DNA from: Larimichthys crocea
Taxonomy: Eukaryota > Chordata > Actinopteri > Sciaenidae
Direction of reading: 5' to 3'
Assembly (NCBI RefSeq): GCF_000972845.2
Contig: NC_040029.1
Location: forward strand, 4,267,811-4,331,810
DNA length: 64,000 nt
In this document: positions 1 through 12,535 of the stretch, piece after piece
Position numbering within the stretch: the first letter of the stretch is position 1
Layout: every line of letters starts with the position of its first letter
Notes under the pieces: generated by a model
The model's database searches: none
Told to the model about the DNA's origin: nothing
What the model saw: the letters and a program-made list of their open reading frames with translations, nothing else
Position numbers and translations under genes: made by a program

Positions 1-3000
1 TAGGTGACCGACAGAGAACACTGGTAGAACTTTTGTCCTTCATACTCACAGTTCCCCCCTCTATTTCTGTCCCACTCGGTGATCGTGACTGAAAAAGTCA
101 ATGTTTTTTTTTCCCTTTCCAGGAGATATGGTGATAAATAGATCAGAAATATTACTAACTACATTATCAATACAGTTTACGTGCTTGAGAAAGGGCCGAA
201 TTAATCATAGTCGTGAAAAAGTCGTCCAGTCCCGAGCAGTTTTCAAGGGTGTGCTTAAAGCTTAAGATCCCAAACACTTGCTCATGTATTTTTTTTGGGG
301 GGTGGGGGGGTGGCACTGATCAATAACTCCACAGATGATATGTTATGGTCATTTTCTGTTATGGGGGGGTATAAATCTCGCTCATTGCCCCTTTAAAAAA
401 ACAGTCAGTGAAAGAAGTTTAGTGCGAAACATCGATACAGGCGATGATCGCTGCATTTCAATTCCAACCCCGGGATTTATCATTCCAAGACCTACATGGC
501 ATTGTCAGCCCTCGGGGGAGTGCAGCAGCAAACCAAACTTTATCTACTTTTTCCTCCAGTTTTTGGGGTGTGGGGTGGGGTGTTAATAATAAACTGCTGA
601 TTCTAGCAGCATGATCGCTGGCAGCATACACCTCCACTTAACTTAACGGCCCTCATAAAATTAACAGTGGCAATAAAACACATAGCAGGAAAGTATGTTT
701 CTAATGACACCTGAAGCCCCGCGGGTCATTTATGTAGGAAATTATATAGTAAAATATTATCTAAGCCAACAACTGCACAGGATCAGGATGCAAACGGCGG
801 GAGATTGGCTCAGTTGGAAATGCAGGAGGCGAGTTTTCTTTGGTTCCTTTCCTTTTTTGTACTTGATAAATCTCCAAAAGAGGAACATAACACATGTTTT
901 ACTGCATGGAGATGATAGATGTTTCCTCTAAGAGATGTTTTCCTTTGATACTGAGCATAAGCTGAAAAAAAAAAAAAAAAAAACCTGTATCAAACCTCCA
1001 CTGTATTACACATGTGACTGCCATTCTTGTTATAGCCATCCCTGTGGCTATTTTGATACAGCTATTGACACTTGTGTATTCCATAGTGCTTCCTGAAGAT
1101 AGCGGCGGTTGTAAATTGTATCTATAGGCTCCCTCGACAGTCAGAAAAAGCCATTACTCAGGGCAGAAGTCTCAATATGTTTCAGGAAACCCAGGAGGAA
1201 CATGGAAATTGAAAAATCATCTACACAGCGCTGCAATGTGGAGTAAATGATCCTACGCCTTGGCGAGAGGAGAAAAAGCCTTATCTGTTGCTGCCCGTCT
1301 TGGGTGAGTCATTAAATCCTTCGACCTGAAGAAACATATGTTTAGGCAGCATAAGTTATTTTTAAATCTTTGATAACATACAGTACAGTAGTATCCCTCA
1401 CTGAATCTTCCCTTTCATGTCTCATATGTCTCATATCTGCAGCAACCACTACAGCTCATTATTTCTGCAGTTGGGAGGTCTGTTTTAACACAGAACCTGC
1501 CTGTTTCTTGGAAAATCTTTGATATTTTTGGCATCTGGGACAAAATAAATAAATAAATCAGTCATAGAGCAATGTTGGCGCTTCATTACAAAACACAAAA
1601 ATCAGCTTAAATGTGTAAATTGTATCGCACGACATCACGCTGACAGTCTGGAGAGGCTACAAACGCTGCATCTAAATACATGGTCAGCAGTGACAGCATG
1701 TGACTCAAACACTTCTCACAGAACAGACCATGTGATATTATGAGTCTCTTGCAGGCCTTAAGGAACAAAACAGAAATCCTTTTATATTAACTTAATTTCT
1801 TCCCGGATACAAGCTGCCTACAGGACTTAATATATGTTCTGCAGATGAGTCATATGTGAGATTACTGCCCATATTGGTTCATCAGGCCAGTATAGCAAAC
1901 GTTAAACCGCATCACGTCTCTGTCACTGTGTGAGACAAGACAAGTCTACCGCCAGGCTGCTTCGAGCTAAACACCAAGGACGCTGGAAGTGGGGGGGCTG
2001 CAACCCAGTCTCATATAAAAACGTACCCTGGCTACGTTGGTCCAAAGTGCAAAAACGTTGAGGGGTTACAATAATGGCCTTCGAATTGTGTGACTGTTAC
2101 ATTTTTTCTGCTTATCCTTTTCTATGGGTTTGCGTCCAAGTCACGTGACCTTCAAGATTCTGGCAGTGAGAACAAAAAACATGGCGGACATTTCTCTCAT
2201 TTTTAGGGAAAAAATCAATATTTTGAGTTAGTTTCTGCATAAAAATGCGTTTTGATTACATTTCTAGCGAGAAATATATATTTTATTTTCATAATATTCA
2301 CTCAGTGAATGTACATAATCACTAGCTTGCTCGTTGTTACGAAGATTTTTCAGACCTCGCCAGAATAATGTAAAACTGAAACGTTTTGGTTGCTATGGGC
2401 GCTGCTATCGCCTAGCACAGCTGTGGCCCCAGACTTCACATTTCCACGATTTCGCTCCGTCAGAAAAAAAATGTAACAGTCACACAATTCGAAGGCCATT
2501 ATTGTAACCCCTCTACGTTTTTGCACTTTGGACCAACGTAGCCAGGGTACGTTTTTATATGAGACTGGGTTGGGGGCTGCAGCCCCCCCTGGTGGCGAGA
2601 GGCTGAATGGAAATGCAAAAAAACCCTGTTGAAATAAATAAAAAAATAAATATCACACTATTATTATACTATTGTCACTTTATTTACATAACTCAAAACA
2701 ACATATTTGACTATAAATGTCAGAAGCATGATTTGATTCGCAAAATTCAGTACCGCAAACACGCAACGACCGTTTAAAGCGTCTACTGGACGTCAACAAC
2801 TAGGCTAGCACTAGCATTTTGAACAGGTCTTTCAAAGCAGGGTGGTTTAAAACCACCACACTCTCAGAGAGAGAGAGATGGAATTTAAATAAGGCTTTGG
2901 AGTTCGGTGGAAGGAGTTTTTTTTTTTTCTTCTTAACGTTTGTAAAAACTATAAAATCAGTTAGCCTCATCTAGGCTATTGTTACCGGCCAGCCCTGTCC

Positions 3001-3373
3001 CTTTAAGAAGGTGTGTGTGTAACGTACAGGTGCAAACAGGTAAACACAGGAGGAAGAAGTACACATCTAGTGTGTTAGATGTACACAGCAGAGTTAGCTC
3101 ATGTGAACGCCCGAGTGTTTTAGCCCGCAGCAGCGTCCAGTCAGGTTTTGAATCGGCCCGGTGTGTGTTCTGCTTTTTGATAAAAAGAGGAATTAAATGT
3201 GCCACTTCTTCGTCCTCCTTTCTTCCCACACTTTTGCCCGGACTCTACGACGCCAGTTACCAGCAACGAGCCAAAACATCAAATCAGTTCCCAACTACGG
3301 TTCGGAGCGAGAGAAGGTTTAAAAAGTCAACACTATGTTACTTGTTTATAACGCTGTCTAGTGCCTAATCTCA
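1..3373 (+). repeat. Left arm of giant inverted repeat P1
   Basis: The arm is the reverse complement of 3881-7246 along its whole length. For example, the first bases TAGGTGACCGACAGAGAACA return as TGTTCTCTGTCGGTCACCTA at 7227-7246, and the inner end CTGTCT..GCCTAATCTCA pairs with TGAGATTAGGC..AGACAG at 3881. In one 110-bp stretch (about 400-510) I counted about eight differences, nearly all one- to three-base insertions or deletions. The arm reaches base 1, so it may start at a contig end or continue outside the window. It carries a MULE-like MITE at 2002-2571, a 19-A run at 965-983 and a short GA tract near 2866. No gene was recognised. Open frames at 335-586, 695-931 and 2979-3368 have no family features and are not preserved at full length in the other arm. 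Confidence 0.95.
2002..2571. mobile_element. MULE-like MITE with long terminal inverted repeats (P1 left copy)
   Basis: The element is 570 bp. It begins AACCCAGTCTCATAT and ends ATATGAGACTGGGTT. The two ends are inverted copies of each other for a little over 100 bp (2002 to about 2115, and about 2465-2571). It is flanked by a direct 9-bp repeat, GGGGGCTGC, at 1993-2001 and 2572-2580. Terminal repeats over 100 bp with a 9-bp target duplication are typical of Mutator-like elements, which is why I call it MULE-like. The interior has no open frame of note, so it would be non-autonomous. Family assignment rests on structure alone. Confidence 0.7.
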
Positions 3374-3374
3374 G

Positions 3375-3747
3375 TACCTTGTGCGTGAAATTAAATATAC
3401 GAGGTCTTAATTAAAGACATATTCTGAGAAATACTTGCATTTCATGCGTGATTCAATGAAGCAAATTCACATTCCTGAGTTGAGCATCACGTTGCCATCA
3501 AGTTGGCCTTATGATGTATTTCTAAAACCTCTGTAGGTCTAATACAGGTTGATTGTAATGACACCTCATTGTAAATTATAGCCTCTTTCACATGATTACT
3601 AGGCATATAAATAACCAAGTGTAACACCCTATCGAGAACGTTATTTATTTATGTATGTTTTTCGCATTATGACGTCATCGGAATGTTTCTCAGCCCCCCC
3701 AACTGTGAATTACTTCCAGCGTCCCTGCTACTGCCACTGACATTAGA
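3375..3747 (+). repeat. 373-bp block shared exactly with the P2 loop (copy 1)
   Basis: The block runs from TACCTTGTGCGTGAAATT to CTGCCACTGACATTAGA. Reading both copies base by base I found no difference from 17961-18333, and the length is the same. It lies in the loop of P1, between the left arm and an hAT-like terminus that begins at 3749. It holds a perfect CRE-type octamer TGACGTCA at 3670-3677 and no useful open frame. It could be an internal piece of a mobile element or a sequence placed twice by the assembler. Confidence 0.9.
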
Positions 3748-3748
3748 T

Positions 3749-3880
3749 CAGTGGTTCTTAACCTGGGTTCGATCGAATCCTAGGGTTTCGGTGAGTCGGT
3801 CTCAGGGGTTCGGTGGAGCCTCCGCCCTGGAATTTTTTATACCATTTGTTATAACATATCTTTGTGAGCAATCGTTTTTT
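3749..3880 (+). mobile_element. hAT-like transposon terminus, truncated
   Basis: The sequence starts CAGTGGTTCTTAACC, a hAT-type terminal motif, followed by the GGTTCGATCGAA and GGGTTCGGTGAGTCGG segments seen in a common fish hAT family. It is cut at 3880, where the right arm of P1 begins, so no second end or target duplication can be checked. A probable opposite end of the same kind of element lies at 17655-17960 in the P2 loop, in reverse orientation. Confidence 0.55.
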
Positions 3881-6800
3881 TGAGATTAGGCACAGACAGC
3901 GTTTATAAACAAGTACATGGTGTGAACTTTTTAAACCTATTCTCGCTCCGAACCGTAGTTGGGAACTGATTTTATGTTTTGGCTCGTTGCTGGTAACTGG
4001 CGTCGTAGAGTCCGGGCAAAAGTGTTAGAGGAAGGGGACGAAGAAGTGGCTTTCGTGCAAAACGCACATTTAATTCCTCTTATCAAAAAGCAGAACACAC
4101 ACCGGGCCAATTCAAAACCTGACTGGAGCGCTGCTGCGGGCTAAAACACTCAGGCGTTCACATGAGCTAACTCTGCTGTGGTACATCTAACACACTAGAT
4201 GTGTACCCCTGCACCTGTGTTTACCTGTTTGCACCTGTACGTCACACACACCTTCTTAAAGGGACAGGGCTGGCGGTAACAATAGCCTAGATGAGGCTAA
4301 CTGATTTATAGTTTTTACAACGTTAAGAAGAAAAAAAAAAACTCCTTCCACCGAACTTATTTAAAGTCCATCTCTCTCTCTCTGAGAGTGTGGTGGTTTT
4401 AAACCACCCTGCCTTGAAAGACCTGTTCAAAGTGCTGGTGCTAGTCTAGTTGTTGACGTCCAGAGTAGACGCTTTAAACGGTCGTTACGTGTTTGCGCGT
4501 ACTAAATTTTGTGAATCAAATCATGCTTCTGACATTTATAGTACAATATGTTGTTTGAGTTTATGTAAATAAAATGACAATAGTATAATAATAGTGTGAT
4601 ATTTATTTTTTTATTTATTTGAACAGGGTTTTTTTTGCATTTCCATTCAGCCTCTCGCCACCAGGGGGGGCTGCAGCCCCCAACCAGTCTATATAAAAAC
4701 GTACCCTGGCTACGTTGGTCCAAAGTGCAAAAACGTAGAGGGGTTACAATAATGGCCTCTCGAATTGTGTGACTGTTACATTTTTTTTTCTGACGGAGCG
4801 AAACGTGGAAATGTGAAGTCTGGGGCCACAGCTGTGCTAGGGCGATAGCAGCGCCCATAGCACCCAAAACGTTTCAGTTTTACATTATTCTGGCGAGGTC
4901 TGAAAAATCTTCGTAACAACGAGCAAGCTAGTGATTATGTACATTCACTGAGTGAATATTATGAAAATAAAATATATATTTCTCGCTAGAAATGTAATCA
5001 AAATGCATTTTTATGCAGAAACTAACAAAATATGATTTTTTTTTTCCCTAAAAATGAGAGAAATGTCCGCCATGTTTTTTTGTTCTCAATGCCAGAATCT
5101 GAAGGTCACGTGACTTGGACGCAAACCCATAGAAAAGGATAAGCAGAAAAAATGTAACAGTCACACAATTCGAAGGCCATTATTGTAACCCCTCAACGTT
5201 TTTGCACTTTGGACCAACGTAGGCCAGGGACGTTTTTAAATGAGACTGGGTTGCAGCCCCCCCACTTCCAGCGTCCTTGGGTGTTTAGCTCGAAGCAGCC
5301 TGGCGATAGACTTGTCTTGTCTCACACAGTGACAGAGACGTGATGTGGTTTTAACGTTTGCTATATTGGCCTGATGACCAATATGGGCAGTAATCTCCAT
5401 ATGACTCTCTGCAGAACATATATTAAGTCCTGTAGGCAGCTTGTATCCGGGAAGAAATTAAATTAATATGAAAAAGGATTTTTTTGTTTTGTTCCTTAAG
5501 GCCTGCAAGAGACTCATAATATCACATGGTCTGTTCTGTGAGAAGTGTTTGAGTCACATGCTGTCACGCTGACCATGTATTTAGATGCAGCGTTTGTAGC
5601 CCTCTCCAGACTGTCAGCGTGGTGTCGTGCGATACAATTTACACATTTAAGCTGATTTTTTGTGTTTTGTAATGAAGCGCTAAACATTCTCTATGACTGA
5701 TTTTATTTATTTTTTGTCCCAGATGCCAAAAATATCAAAGATTTTCCAAGAAACTGGCAGGTTCTGTGTTAAAACCGACCTCCCAACTGCAGAAATAATG
5801 AGCTGTAGTGGTGCTGCAGATATGAGACATATGAGACATGAAAGGGAAGATTCAGTGAGGGATACTATGTACTGTATGTTATCAAAGATTTAAAAATAAC
5901 TTATGCGCCCTAAAAACTATGTTTTCTTCAGGTCGAAGGATTTAATGACTCACCCAAGACGGCAGCAACAGATAAGGCTTTTTCTCCTCTCGCCAAGGCG
6001 TTAGGATCATTTACTCCACATGCAGCGCTGTGTAGATGATTTTCAATTTCCATGTTCCTCCTGGGTTTCCTGAAACTATTGAGACTTCTGCCCTGAGTAA
6101 TGGCTTTTTCTGACTGTCGAGGGAGCCTATAGATACAATTTACAACCGCCGCTATCTTCAGGAAGCACTAGGAATACACAAGTGTCAATAGCTGTATCAA
6201 AATAGCCACAGGGAGGCTATAACAAGAATGGCAGTCAAATGTGTAATACAGTGGAGGTTTTGATACAGGTTTGTTTTTTTTTTTTTTTTTTTTTTTCAGC
6301 TTATGCTCAGTATCAAAGGAAACATCTCTTAGAGGAAACATCTATCATCTCCATGCAGTAAAACATGTGTTTATGTTCCTCTTTTGGAATTTATCAAGTA
6401 AAAAAAAAGGAAGGAACCAAAGAAAACTCGCCTCCGCATTCCAACTGAGCCAATCTCCCGCCATTGCATCCTGATCCTGTGCAGTTGTTGGCTTAGATAA
6501 TATTTACTAATAATTTCCACATAAATGACCCGCGGGGCTTCAGGTGTCATTAGAAACAACTTTCCTTGCTATTGTTTTATTGCCACTGTTAATTTTTAGG
6601 GCCGTTAAGTTAAGTGGAGGTGGTATGCTGCCAGCGATCATGCTGCTAGAATCAGCAGTTTATTATTAACACCCCACCCCCCACCCCAAAAAACTGGAGG
6701 AAAAAGTAAGATAAAGTTTGGTTTGCTGCTGCACTCCCCGAGGGCTGACAAGCCATGTAGGTCTTGGAATAAATCACGGGGTTGGAATTGAAAATGCAGC

Positions 6801-7246
6801 GATCATCGCCTGTACGATGTGTTCGCACTAAACTCTTTCACGACTGTTGTTTTTAAAGGGGCAATGAGCGAGATTTATACCCCCCCCATAAACAGAAAAT
6901 GACCATAACATATCATCTGTGGAGTTATTGATCAGTGCCACCCCCAAAAAAAAATACATGAGCAAGTGTTTGGGATCTTAAGCTTTAAGCACACACGTGA
7001 AAACTGCTCGGGACTGGACGACTTTTTCACGACATGATTAATTCGGCCCTTTCTCAGCACGTAAACTGTATTGATAATGTAGTTAGTGAATATTTCCTGA
7101 TCTATTTTATCACCATATCCTGGAAAGGGGAAAAAAAAAAACATTGACTTTTTCAGTCACGATCACGAGTGGGGACAGAAATAGAGGGGGGGGAACTGTG
7201 AGTATGAAGGACAAAAGTTCTACCAGTGTTCTCTGTCGGTCACCTA
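3881..7246 (-). repeat. Right arm of giant inverted repeat P1
   Basis: This is the reverse complement of 1-3373 with scattered single-base indels, for example 23 T at 6274-6296 against 19 A at 965-983. The last paired base is 7246, and GAGGGGATAATAAAG then begins sequence seen once. The arm carries the mirror copy of the MULE-like MITE at 4682-5252. No gene was recognised. If P1 is an assembly fold-back, this is probably the true copy, because it runs on into single-copy sequence. Confidence 0.95.
4682..5252. mobile_element. MULE-like MITE (P1 right copy)
   Basis: This is the mirror copy of the 2002-2571 element, 571 bp, again bounded by AACC..GTCT and AGACTGGGTT. The flanking 9-bp repeat is GCAGCCCCC at 4673-4681 and 5253-5261, the reverse complement of the flank in the other arm. 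The shared target duplication shows it is the same insertion copied by the palindrome, not an independent one. Its termini carry more single-base losses (AACCAGTCTATAT) than the left copy. Confidence 0.68.
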
Positions 7247-10200
7247 GAGGGGATAATAAAGTTATAAAATTACTTATTAACTTTTGAACTTGGGGTGGAT
7301 ATTAAAAAAAAAAAACACACAACAGCATTTGTTCCAACCAAGGACACACAGGAGCGGTATAAAAACACTCCTCCTGATGCTTTGTAGTACAGCCACAATA
7401 GGAAACCCATCTGTTTTTTAAGAGCTTCTCATTGATCATTGTATTGAATTCTCGGAAATTGCACCCGTCACTGACCTTTTTTTGGGGGGGATTACAAATA
7501 ATCAAATTCTACAGTTTGCATACCAAGGTCAAAAAAATCAGACATTGACGCAATATCTTTGTTGTCGTCCGGGAGTTTTGTTCCAGTGAATGCGCTGACT
7601 GAATAATCGTTTCATTTATGGAGCATGCCACTAGTAGCCCCGGAGAGCATTATAGTCCTGGCTGGCTTTCTGCACAGATTTACAGGAGTGCTAAATCACA
7701 TTTACCTTTTTTTACTTTTTATTTAATTCTATGGTTATTTTCCATCCTTAATCTATAAACAAGCTACACCTTTCTGGCAAACTTGCAAAAAATTGCTGAT
7801 CTTTGTTGCCAAATTACACAAGAAGCTCTCAAATGTCATGCGATCTCACATTTGGATAATTAATACTACTACATTGGATAGTTTAAAACCAAACCTACTG
7901 CCTAAATAACTACAGTGCATCTTCTGTTGAGCGTTCCTTCAGATTGACTCGTCACAAATGATTCAATTTCATATATAGTACTATAGTCCTTTTAGTCTGC
8001 TCCGGGCACTCTTGGAGTCACTTTAGATGAAGGTGGACACACAAACATTTAACCCCTTCCTCTTTGATTTAAGGATTAGAACGCGCAGATCTCTCAGCCG
8101 CCGGCCTTTTTTTCATGAGTGACTTTGGCCGCCTGATCATGATCAATAAAACCGGGGAGACTGGTGCAGGCAGGCACACATGCACGTGCACACACACAAG
8201 CAAGAGCCGTGCTTTCCATCATTGAAACTATTAACACCATGCCAAGATCAATCAGTCACCCTTGGCTCTTGCTCCTTCACAACCAACCCCCCCTACTCCA
8301 CCCATCAGGGGTACTGTATGAATGTGTGTGATTTATGTGCATGGTCATGCAGAGGATCCACTGTTTTGTTTTTTTGTTTTTCTTTCACCTTTCCTCAATG
8401 GCTGACAATCACTTCCTATGGGATAAAAGCATTCACAGCTGGGGCGACTGAGCCGAAACAGTTTATAAAAAATTGTTCCCGTATCTGAAGGTTGACCTTT
8501 TGCAGAGAGAGGAGCTCCTGCAGCACTCTCATGGCAGGAATTCAACTGCAAGGTTCGCAGCGTAGCACTCAGCAACTATCTTCCTCCCCAGCGGTGCCAT
8601 TAATAATGGGAGCAATCTGCCTCACTGAGACGTGGGAAATGTAGTCATCTGTAGCGCAGTGGTGTGACCGGCTAAAATCGCTAATTGATATGGACAGCAG
8701 GACTGTCTCAGTGTGTGGGATTAGAAAGTGGCGGGGTGGAGAGAGTGACGTGTGTTTTCAGGCTGTGACGAGCGGGCGGGCGGGAATGTGGACAAGGAAG
8801 GAAGGAAGGCAGATTTTTTTTTTCCTTCTACTTTTATTTTCACTCGCTCACCCCGTCTTATCTCCCACAGACATCTTGCGAATGCATCCAGAGTTAAGAG
8901 ACGCATCTGTATTCGACCAAGCCTATCTATTTTTTTTTTTTTACAACCCCCGTCCGATGATTGCGATTGTCTTTTCGCATGTTGCACCCTTGCTATCCAC
9001 GGGGACGACTAAACCAAAGATGAACGCAATCTGCAGGGAGTAACACACACAACCACACACACAGAGAAAGCACAAACACTTACAGACGTACCACACAGAT
9101 GTCCAAATACACAAATGCATAAGGTGTAAATGCCGCACATGTCACAACATAAAGACATAGTTTTTAGGACAAACCACATAATGCTCTGTGTACCCTTTTT
9201 TTTAGCCCTTCCCATCTTACTCTGTGCATCTGTCATGGATGCTCACTGCAGGTGTGTGTGTGTGTGGTGCCTTTTGCAGAGGTCCCCCCCCCCTCCACCC
9301 ACCCCGAGTCTATTCATCCGACATGCTTTGCAAACAGATACGAGAGAGAGAGAGACAAACAACCCATGACCGGCGAGATGCATGCCTCCTCAAAGAGTTT
9401 CTATTAGGCGCGCTTGACAGCTTAATGGGGCACCGGTTTGTGACTGATAGGAGGAGGAGGGGGGTATTCGCGGGCCATTATGACCATAAGGTGAGTTATG
9501 GAGTTGGGCGTGGCCCCTCTGTGCAGGGGGTGAAGACACAAACAGGAAGACTAAAGCGCAGGGCGGGGAACAAAGAACACGGGGTCGTGTGCTGGGATGC
9601 GGCTCGTACTCGAGTGGCATAAAGGTCTCATCTTTCTCAGTCTCAATGACGACCTAATTGCAATCCCTTTTACTCACGGACAGGCAATTTTAGGATATTC
9701 ACCTTGGGACTATTTATATATGAAACAAGTGCAGAGAATAGGCTACTTACTCCAGGGGGCATTGCAGTATGATTGACTTCCCTGGGTGCTTTGCAGTGAA
9801 AGGATTTTGGAGAGCCAATAGTGCCCTCTTGTGTCCAAAGGTCGACCCTACAGCTGACTGAATGCTGCATTCAAAAAGTTTGAGGTTTTCACTCAAGGGA
9901 GGTAAGGGGAATTAATAAAGCTTGTGAGGTGATATTGTAGATGGGATGCAGTGAAATCCCTCCGAGTGGTCCGTTTGACCCCCGCGGGAGTCGGTCTGCA
10001 AATCTGTGGCCCTGCTGAAACCAGACTCAGCAGAGAACCCTTCAGATTCACAGTGTGCCTGTGACATTATTGCACAGTGTAAGGTTCACGCAGGGGGAGG
10101 TGGAGGTCATTCAAGCTGGGTTAAAAGCAAATTAAGGAGTGGTGGGTGGGGGTTTCTGGGGCGCTCGGCAAAGGCAAAGCACACTCCTAAACCCATGGGG

Positions 10201-12187
10201 CTTAATCAATAATACAGCGACATATTAGTGCTCGTGTCGCTCCTTTTCTTCTCTCTCCCCTTTGTCGCCTTAACAGATTTGTTTTTCTGACAACTTGTGT
10301 GGAAAATTGTTGCCACAGGCATCTCAATTCCCCCCTTTTTAGCAGTTTTCTGGAAACGGGTTCCCGTGTTGAAGGAAAACACACTGTAGGAAGATCTCGG
10401 AGTAATAGCAAGGAAATACCGAGACGAGGTTCCACAGACGAGTTTTTTAGGAGAAGCACATTTATTTCAGCCCAGGTAATTGCAGTTTAGTTTGCAAGTT
10501 TGAAGGAAAATAATCAGTGCTACCTCACACCTTCCAATAATTAAGTTTATCGAGTTCAGAAACAAAGGACCACATCTCATTTCGTCAGATGACATTTGCT
10601 TTTATACTGTATGGTCTATCCCAGTTCCCACCTTTTCTGGAGCCAATGTATAGGACTGGAAATCATTTTCAACACTTGCAAGGCTATCTGAAATAAGAAA
10701 ATTTGGAGGGTAATCCACATATGTTGACACGTGATTCTTATTTGAATCACCAGGTCTAATAGTTTGGTTTTGCTTGCATGTCACGCTTAGAAGTTTGGCA
10801 TTCCATCTGTCTCGTCTAGCCTGGACGGGAACTTTTGATTTTATGCAAACAAGAGCACCAAAGCTAGATTCACTTCAATCGAAGCCATATTTATAAAGGG
10901 GGGGGGGGCGCTCAGTTTCCATTTTTGCTAATCCCCCTTGCGCCAAATCAAAACTGCTTGTGTAGCATTTTGACTCTGCACTGGGCCTCAGCTGTTCAAT
11001 GACACTGAGCCTGGAAGGTACATGGATGTTGCATTAGTGGAAAGAGTGCAGTCACCCATCTCCATGTTAGCATAACAAAGTGCTAATAACTGGGTTGCGT
11101 CAAATGTGGCAGTCTCTTGAAGATTGAGGATTATGCAGTTTATTAAGGGTCATGCAACAGAAGCCAACTTTGGCTGTATATTTTCTATCAAATAAAACCT
11201 AAGAAGCTTGATTTGAATGAAATTAACATCTACTTATTTAAAATGTATTCATATTTTTACGCATTTTCTTGGGACACCATTAGCAATGGAGATGACCCAA
11301 GGTTCCTAACGCAAAGTCTGGGAAAGGGTCTTTTTAACACCTTTCGGTATCATTGTACCTCCCCTCGTTTTGTTCCTTTGGTCTTCTGTTTCATCACTGG
11401 AATGACGAGGTGGCCGGTGAAGCTATATACAATCATCCCCCACCCGAGCCTCGATCCCCTGGGTTCATCGCCAATAAACCTGACACTTACCTTTGATCTG
11501 CGTTATACCCCTTGTTTCATTGCCTTAATGGCGGTTCACTCGTCCCTTGGACTTTCCACATGTTACCTCCAGTCGGATCCTTCAAACGCCATCTCCTACC
11601 TTACTGGTCATTCAATTAATCAGTTTGGTGTCATAAATGTCCCATAATTTTTCTTGGTAATGAACTGTTTCAAAATGGACCCCATACAGTAAAGATGTAA
11701 CAAAATCGCCATAGTAAAGCAGACTAATTGGCAATCAGTGACATTTGGTACTGATGCCATAAACACCTCAGTACATTACATGCTATAGTAGTTACAGCTC
11801 TATATATAGTTATGCCAAACGACAGACAATTCTTTAAGACGTGAAACTGCCTTTAAAAAAGAAATATGCAAACAGGCGGCATCACGCCAATGGAGTATAT
11901 TTTATCTCCCCTAACAACAATAAACCACATCCGACGTTACCTGTGACAGTCTAAGACTTCATTGCGCTCATAATTGCTTTGAGGCGGTGGCTGAAAGTAA
12001 ACCAAAAAACTAATACGAAGATCACAGGCCGTTATAAAGAGCTCCTCTCTGACGATCTGGACCGTTTGCGGGAGAAAAGCTCGCGACCTCCGGACACTTT
12101 CCTCCAACAGAGGTTGCCACATTATGGATGTGCTGTGGTAATGTAGGTGGCAGGTGGGTGGTGTGTGTGTGTGTGTGTATAATAGAA
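7247..12187. other. Single-copy stretch without recognisable gene
   Basis: This region lies between P1 and the assembly gap. I see short simple-sequence patches (poly-T near 8930, CA/GT-rich DNA around 9045-9070 and 9250-9265, GA near 9345, an eleven-G run near 10900). Open frames reach 144 codons (11213-11647), but the product has no domain, signal peptide or repeat that I know, and there is no splice context to support an exon. I see no RNA gene. Confidence 0.6.
12161..12178. repeat. GT microsatellite next to the gap
   Basis: This is a run of nine GT units, preceded by GGTGGGTGG and followed after nine bases by the ten Ns. A dinucleotide run at a contig end is a common reason for assembly to stop. 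Confidence 0.9.
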
Positions 12188-12197
12188 NNNNNNNNNN
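12188..12197. other. Assembly gap (10 N)
   Basis: Ten consecutive Ns. A round number suggests a placeholder of unknown size. The left arm of P2 begins on the very next base. Confidence 0.98.
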
Positions 12198-12410
12198 GGA
12201 AAACCTCCACGGGGTATTTTAACAATTATCTCATTTGCCAATTCATTTTTTTAATGCTTTAATCTTCAGACGTTCTAATAAGCCATAATTATCGCCTCTG
12301 TTTACAAGGTTTGAGTCTAACACATGCAGTTTGAAGGTTTCTATAAAGAAGGTTAGACTTTGTATGAAAACAAAAGAAAAACTATATTTTTATCTGCTAC
12401 AGTAGGGCTT

Positions 12411-12535
12411 AGGGCTGCAACTGACATTATTTTCATAATCAATTAATCTGCTGTTTACTGCCAGAAAATGCAAAGAATATATTTAAAACAGTCAATCACA
12501 GTTTCCCAGTACCCCGTTTGACAGAGTCAAAGACC
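12411..12535 (+). repeat. GCTGCAACT-type dispersed teleost repeat (P2 left copy)
   Basis: The stretch GGGCTGCAACTGAC..ATTATTTTCATAATC..ATTAATCTGC, then CAGAAAATG and CACAGTTTCCCAGTACCCC, follows the pattern of a repeat very common in spiny-rayed fish genomes. Relatives are at 23623-23731 (mirror copy), 58793-58904 and 60707-60818. Its class is uncertain to me. The assignment is from memory of the pattern. Confidence 0.6.

Noticed and set aside
3374..3880. PacBio-type adapter left in the palindrome centre
   Set aside because: I looked for the hairpin-adapter sequence as direct proof of an unsplit read, but the loop holds genomic repeat DNA and no adapter. The artefact view therefore rests on the error pattern and contig-end position only.
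9224..9622. 132-codon frame with antisense partners around 9.0-9.6 kb
   Set aside because: Frames overlap on both strands in CA/GT- and GA-rich DNA. No family features.
11213..11647. 144-codon open frame on plus
   Set aside because: No recognisable family, no exon boundaries. Length is within chance for 64 kb of six-frame sequence.
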